64,000 nt of DNA from the NCBI RefSeq assembly GCF_014196915.1, contig NZ_JACIEP010000002.1:248001-312000 (forward strand). Direction: 5' to 3'. The position numbers and the translations under genes were made by a program. The notes beneath the pieces were generated by a model. The model saw only the letters and a program-made list of their open reading frames with translations. It was not told the origin of the DNA and made no database searches. This document shows positions 60,233-64,000 of this stretch, in pieces. Source of the DNA: Dysgonomonas hofstadii (GTDB taxonomy: Bacteria > Bacteroidota > Bacteroidia > Bacteroidales > Dysgonomonadaceae). Each line of letters starts with the position of its first letter. Within the stretch, counting starts at the first letter, position 1.

Positions 60233-61270
60233 ATGAAAAAGGAACAAGAGCAATATTGGAGAAAAGTAATACACTCGATTAATCTATTTAAACGCTATTT
60301 TACAAATGAACTCGATAGCGGCGAAAGAGAGAGGATCGAAAATTGGCAACCGGAAAAGAATTTAAATTCTTCCAAAGGAAATTTTATCAGTGACAAAGTT
60401 GTAGAGGAACATGGAATGCTGGTGAAAAAAAAGGTATTTAATCAGTTGGGGATACAGAATCCAGAGGGTAAGTCTCCTGTGAGAAGAAAACTGTTCAAAA
60501 CTCCTTATTTAGTAAAATATGCCTCGGCGGTAGCAATTGTATCTGTTGTCATAGGTGTTTCCTATTTTATGATTAATACCGGTTCTTCTGTTAAAGGTGA
60601 ATTTGCATCTGTTAGAAATGAAAAACAATTATTTGTGCAAACCCATGATTTACAAATCAAAGAAGTCCAATTACCGGATGGAAGCAAAATTCATCTAAAC
60701 AGCAATTCCAGCATTGAATATATACAAAAAGAGTTTGGCAAGGATAAGCGGGAAATATGGTTAGAGGGGGAAGCTTATTTCGATGTAGCTAAAAATCCCG
60801 ATAAACCATTCATTATACACAGCAAAGAAATCACAACAACAGTGCATGGTACAAGTTTCAATATAAAATCTTATGATGATATAGGAGAAATAAGTGTAAC
60901 CGTTGAGACAGGTAAAGTAGAAGTCCGTTCTAAACAATCTATTATAGGAATGCTGACGCCAAACAAACAGTTGGTGTACAAAGAAGGTAATAAAACACAC
61001 GTAATAGCAGACAGAAACTGGGAAGATGCGGCGGCATGGATGGAAAAACGCCTTGTTTTACGTGATGCAAATGTAAATGAGTTAAAGATTCGTCTTCAAC
61101 AAATATACGAAATGAACATAATGATTGAAGACAGAGTGCTTTCGGGTAGTATATTAAATGCTTCGTATCCAAAAAACACAAAGATATCTAGTGTTTTACA
61201 GGGTATTAGTGAAATATATGAAATAAAATATTCCATCGATGAAAAAAACAAAGTCGTCCGGATTTATTGA
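60233..61270 (+). CDS. FecR-family anti-sigma factor, module 3
   Basis: 345 residues: cytoplasmic N-terminus, membrane helix (about 98-115, Y-A-S-A-V-A-I-V-S-V-V-I-G-V-S-Y), FecR domain (L-P-D-G-S-K-I-H-L-N-S, W-L-E-G-E-A-Y-F-D-V-A-K-N-P-D-K-P-F-I-I-H, V-H-G-T-S-F-N-I-K) and a DUF4974-type end. It matches the module 1 FecR more closely than module 2's. Confidence 0.88.
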   Translation: MKKEQEQYWRKVIHSINLFKRYFTNELDSGERERIENWQPEKNLNSSKGNFISDKVVEEHGMLVKKKVFNQLGIQNPEGKSPVRRKLFKTPYLVKYASAVAIVSVVIGVSYFMINTGSSVKGEFASVRNEKQLFVQTHDLQIKEVQLPDGSKIHLNSNSSIEYIQKEFGKDKREIWLEGEAYFDVAKNPDKPFIIHSKEITTTVHGTSFNIKSYDDIGEISVTVETGKVEVRSKQSIIGMLTPNKQLVYKEGNKTHVIADRNWEDAAAWMEKRLVLRDANVNELKIRLQQIYEMNIMIEDRVLSGSILNASYPKNTKISSVLQGISEIYEIKYSIDEKNKVVRIY

Positions 61271-61432
61271 CAATCACAATATGATAAAGAGAGAAGGATA
61301 CTGGTTTACTTAAGATCTTATTAATTTGACATATATATTCTCCTGCAAAGGAGGACGACTATACCCTTGTCTTTTAGAAGCTTGAATAATAAAATATAAA
61401 CGATTGATAAATAGTAAAATAACAACTATTAA

Positions 61433-64000
61433 ATGAATAAAAAAATGAAATCTATGAATCTGCGATGTGTATTTTTCCTATTGGGGGTACTTATCTTCTC
61501 AACAATGCTTCAAGCCCAATCAATGGATGTACAATATCCCGGGGAATCATTAAAGCAACGTATTGAACGTATTATCAAAACCAGTCATAAAAATATCGTT
61601 TATGACAGTAAGCTTGTGGAAGCAATAAAAGTTTCTTCTCTAAAATCAACAGAAACAGATGCAGAATATCTATTATCGTTGAGTCTTAAGTCTACTGGAT
61701 TGACCTTTAAGAAAATGGAGGATGGTTCATATGTTATCAAAATAGATGAAGAAAAAAAGACGAGTGTTCCTCAACAAAAGACCTCCGGCAAAGGCTCCCT
61801 CTCCGGTACAGTCCTTGACGAAAAAGGCCTACCCATTACCGGGGCAACCGTCATTGTTCCGGGAACAACAATCGGGACAACAACCGATCTGGACGGGAAG
61901 TATCTATTGTCACATATCCCTTCAGGAACTACAACAATACAAATCAGCTTTATGTCTTACGAAACTCTACAGGTAAAAGATGTGAAAATTGCAGTCGGAA
62001 AAGCGACTCCGTTGGATGTAGTCCTGAAAGAATCAACACAGCAATTGGGAGAAGTGGTTGTAACGGCAACCTATGGACAGGCATCGGCTACAGGCTTGTA
62101 TGCCAAACAAAAGAATATGGCGACTCTAAGTGATGGTATCAGTGCTGATATGATCAAAAAGACCAGTGATAATAATGTAGCGCAAGTCTTAAAACGTGTA
62201 TCAGGTGTTACTATCGACAACGGCAAATATGTAACTGTGCGTGGTATGAGTGAACGTTACAATAACGTACAACTCAATGGAGCTTCACTTCCCAGTACCG
62301 AGCCCAACCGCCGTAATTTTGCTTTTGATGTTATTCCTTCCGGTTTGGTGGATAATGTGACTATCAACAAAACCTTTACTCCTGATATGCCCGGTGAGTT
62401 CACCGGAGGATTGGTTGAAGTAAATACTCTGGCTGTTCCAAATGAGAAATTTCTGAACTTTGGAATTGGGACAGGAATGAACACTATCAGTACCGGGAAA
62501 GACTTTTACAGTACTAAACGCTTCAGCTCTGACTGGTTCTTTGGTGAAATTGATAAGCGTAAGTGGTATTCCGATAAGGATGAAGCAGCTACCGCGCAGA
62601 ATATCATCAATGCGGGACAGAAAAACACTTATGGATTTGGAAAATATACAGCCATGCCACTTCAAAACTATAGTCTTACCGCAGGTCTTCCTTTTAATCT
62701 TGGCAAAAGCTCTCTGGGAATTGTCGCTGCTTTGACGTATCGTCACGAAGAAAATACAGAAGAGATTCTTGAGGGTAATATGATTACCCGTGATAGTATC
62801 TTTAAACCATCGGGTAAAGGTTCATTCCGCTATAAAGCAGCTACAAGTATAGGAGCGGTATTGAATAGCGGTTGGCGGATGGGCGGGCATAGTATAACCT
62901 GGCGCAACCTGTTTAATAATCGTTTCAACCATACCAACCAGCAACGTTATATCCATAAATATTATGAGGATTACAGTTTGGTAGAATTATACAGTGTGCC
63001 ATTGGTAAACAGCTTATGGCAAACGCAACTGGACGGTAAGCATAATCTTTTCGGAGGAAAACTGATTGCCTCCTGGAATGCTTCTTATAATGACATTACC
63101 CGCACCAATCCGGATGACCGAATGGCACAGGGTTCTATTGTTGGTGAATCACCAGATGGTGCCAGTTTTGTCGATTGGGGATGGGCTACCGATTATGGCA
63201 ACAGTTTTAATGTTGGTAGCGGACATATTATGTATAGTAGGTTACATGAGACAAAGAAGAATATCGGAGTAAATCTTGAACATCCTTTTATAGTAGAAGG
63301 TAATCGTCAAAGTCTTAAAATCGGATATTTGGGTTCATTCCGAAGAGCCAATTTTGAGCAACAATATCTGAAAGCGATGAAAGCAAAGATCGATAATTCA
63401 ATCAATTCTATGCCTATAGAAGAGTTTTATACTCCAGAACATTTTGGAGGAAACCCCTTAGTCTATGAGCTTTCTGGTATGCAGGCCACAAGAGCTGATT
63501 ATTACGAAGGAAAGCAAGATATCCACGCCAGTTACTTCATGGGAGATTTCAGTTTCTTTAGGAAATTGAGATTAATAGGAGGTGTCCGTATGGAAAAAAA
63601 CAATATGGCTGTAACTACTGAAATATTAGAAAAAACAGTAGGAGCTATCCCAAAAGATAGTACCCTGACAATTAAAAAAACAGACTGGTTACCAGCTGCA
63701 ACTCTCATTTACAGCATAACACCGGAATTGAATGCCCGGGCTTCATATAGTAAAACCCTTGCCCGTCCCGATTTTAGAGAGTTATCCCAATCCAGCTATT
63801 ATAATGTAGATGACCGTGTATGGGTAATAAATGGTTCAGGTATTGAACAAAGCCGTATTCATAATTACGACGTACGTCTGGAATGGTATCCGCGTTCAGG
63901 AGAGGTCGTGTCTGTCAGCTATTTCCACAAGAAATTTATCAAACCGGTGGAGATGGTGATGCGTATGTTAAGCGATGGACAGAATTTTGAAATGTACAAT
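61433..64000 (+). CDS. STN-domain TonB-dependent receptor, module 3 (3' end outside window)
   Basis: The frame is open from the ATG at 61433 to the last base: 856 codons with no stop, so the gene runs off the right edge. Signal peptide (ending L-Q-A-Q), STN domain (about 38-105), CarboxypepD-reg-like domain (about 118-205), plug and most of the barrel are present. From the plug onwards it is very similar to module 1 at DNA level (for example about 62208-62310 against 48709-48811) and less similar to module 2. A lipoprotein partner is expected beyond the window. Confidence 0.87.
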   Translation, partial: MNKKMKSMNLRCVFFLLGVLIFSTMLQAQSMDVQYPGESLKQRIERIIKTSHKNIVYDSKLVEAIKVSSLKSTETDAEYLLSLSLKSTGLTFKKMEDGSYVIKIDEEKKTSVPQQKTSGKGSLSGTVLDEKGLPITGATVIVPGTTIGTTTDLDGKYLLSHIPSGTTTIQISFMSYETLQVKDVKIAVGKATPLDVVLKESTQQLGEVVVTATYGQASATGLYAKQKNMATLSDGISADMIKKTSDNNVAQVLKRVSGVTIDNGKYVTVRGMSERYNNVQLNGASLPSTEPNRRNFAFDVIPSGLVDNVTINKTFTPDMPGEFTGGLVEVNTLAVPNEKFLNFGIGTGMNTISTGKDFYSTKRFSSDWFFGEIDKRKWYSDKDEAATAQNIINAGQKNTYGFGKYTAMPLQNYSLTAGLPFNLGKSSLGIVAALTYRHEENTEEILEGNMITRDSIFKPSGKGSFRYKAATSIGAVLNSGWRMGGHSITWRNLFNNRFNHTNQQRYIHKYYEDYSLVELYSVPLVNSLWQTQLDGKHNLFGGKLIASWNASYNDITRTNPDDRMAQGSIVGESPDGASFVDWGWATDYGNSFNVGSGHIMYSRLHETKKNIGVNLEHPFIVEGNRQSLKIGYLGSFRRANFEQQYLKAMKAKIDNSINSMPIEEFYTPEHFGGNPLVYELSGMQATRADYYEGKQDIHASYFMGDFSFFRKLRLIGGVRMEKNNMAVTTEILEKTVGAIPKDSTLTIKKTDWLPAATLIYSITPELNARASYSKTLARPDFRELSQSSYYNVDDRVWVINGSGIEQSRIHNYDVRLEWYPRSGEVVSVSYFHKKFIKPVEMVMRMLSDGQNFEMYN

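Noticed and set aside
1-64000. CRISPR arrays, tRNA and rRNA genes
   Set aside because: No regularly spaced repeats and no cloverleaf or rRNA-like sequence were noticed on either strand.

Overview
The window is low-GC DNA from a Bacteroidota, most likely order Bacteroidales. The evidence is the TAnnTTTG-type -7 promoter boxes, FecI/FecR/STN-TonB receptor modules, lipoproteins with acidic residues after the lipobox Cys, and RteC, DUF3408 and DUF3876 mobile-element genes. The genus cannot be fixed from sequence alone; a Dysgonomonas/Parabacteroides-like genome is a guess. No rRNA, tRNA or CRISPR array was seen.

Region by region. (1) 1-3379: three exported surface proteins, the first cut by the window edge and the third a legume-lectin-like protein. 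(2) 3692-7757: a tight four-gene unit with a catalytically degenerate SNF2-like helicase, a small GNAT-like protein, an IbrA-type PAPS-reductase-fold protein and an IbrB/ParB-like partner. (3) 7867-17247: the backbone of a CTn-like element, with rteC, an HTH protein, a small stress/repair cargo (AraC regulator, SDR, pyrimidine-dimer glycosylase, glutathione peroxidase, DUF1304), relaxase and MobA, a probable oriT, DUF3408, a ParA ATPase, a TraD-like protein and a small RteC-domain protein. The rest of the transfer apparatus is absent. (4) 17367-30886: an AT-rich putative defence island. A two-gene unit (GHKL ATPase; HNH-STAND-TPR) faces a five-gene operon (DUF4007, large P-loop ATPase, DndC-like PAPS reductase, GIY-YIG, DndB-like DGQHR protein). 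A RhuM-Fic fusion lies on the far side. (5) 30905-35329: a DUF2891 protein, an HTH regulator and a glycosyltransferase/flippase-like operon whose last gene is truncated. (6) 35440-36090: gene remnants, including an integrase C-terminus. (7) 36100-45834: a compact integrative mobilizable element with tandem tyrosine recombinases, a surface MACPF (BSAP-like) toxin, an H1-like protein, excisionase-type HTH proteins, DUF3876, DUF3408, a probable oriT, MobA and a relaxase. (8) 45844-64000: three paralogous ECF-sigma/FecR/STN-TonB-receptor modules, the last cut by the right edge. Two are followed by a lipoprotein gene.

The best candidates for an undescribed system are the two facing operons in region 4. 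The five-gene operon resembles Dnd phosphorothioation and BREX type 4 parts but lacks DndD/DndE and PglZ/BrxL. The HNH-STAND protein paired with a GHKL ATPase is an architecture I cannot match to a named system. Region 2 repeats the same pairing logic (PAPS-reductase fold plus a DGxHR protein) in an independent cluster. All functional claims come from reading motifs and gene order; no database search was possible.
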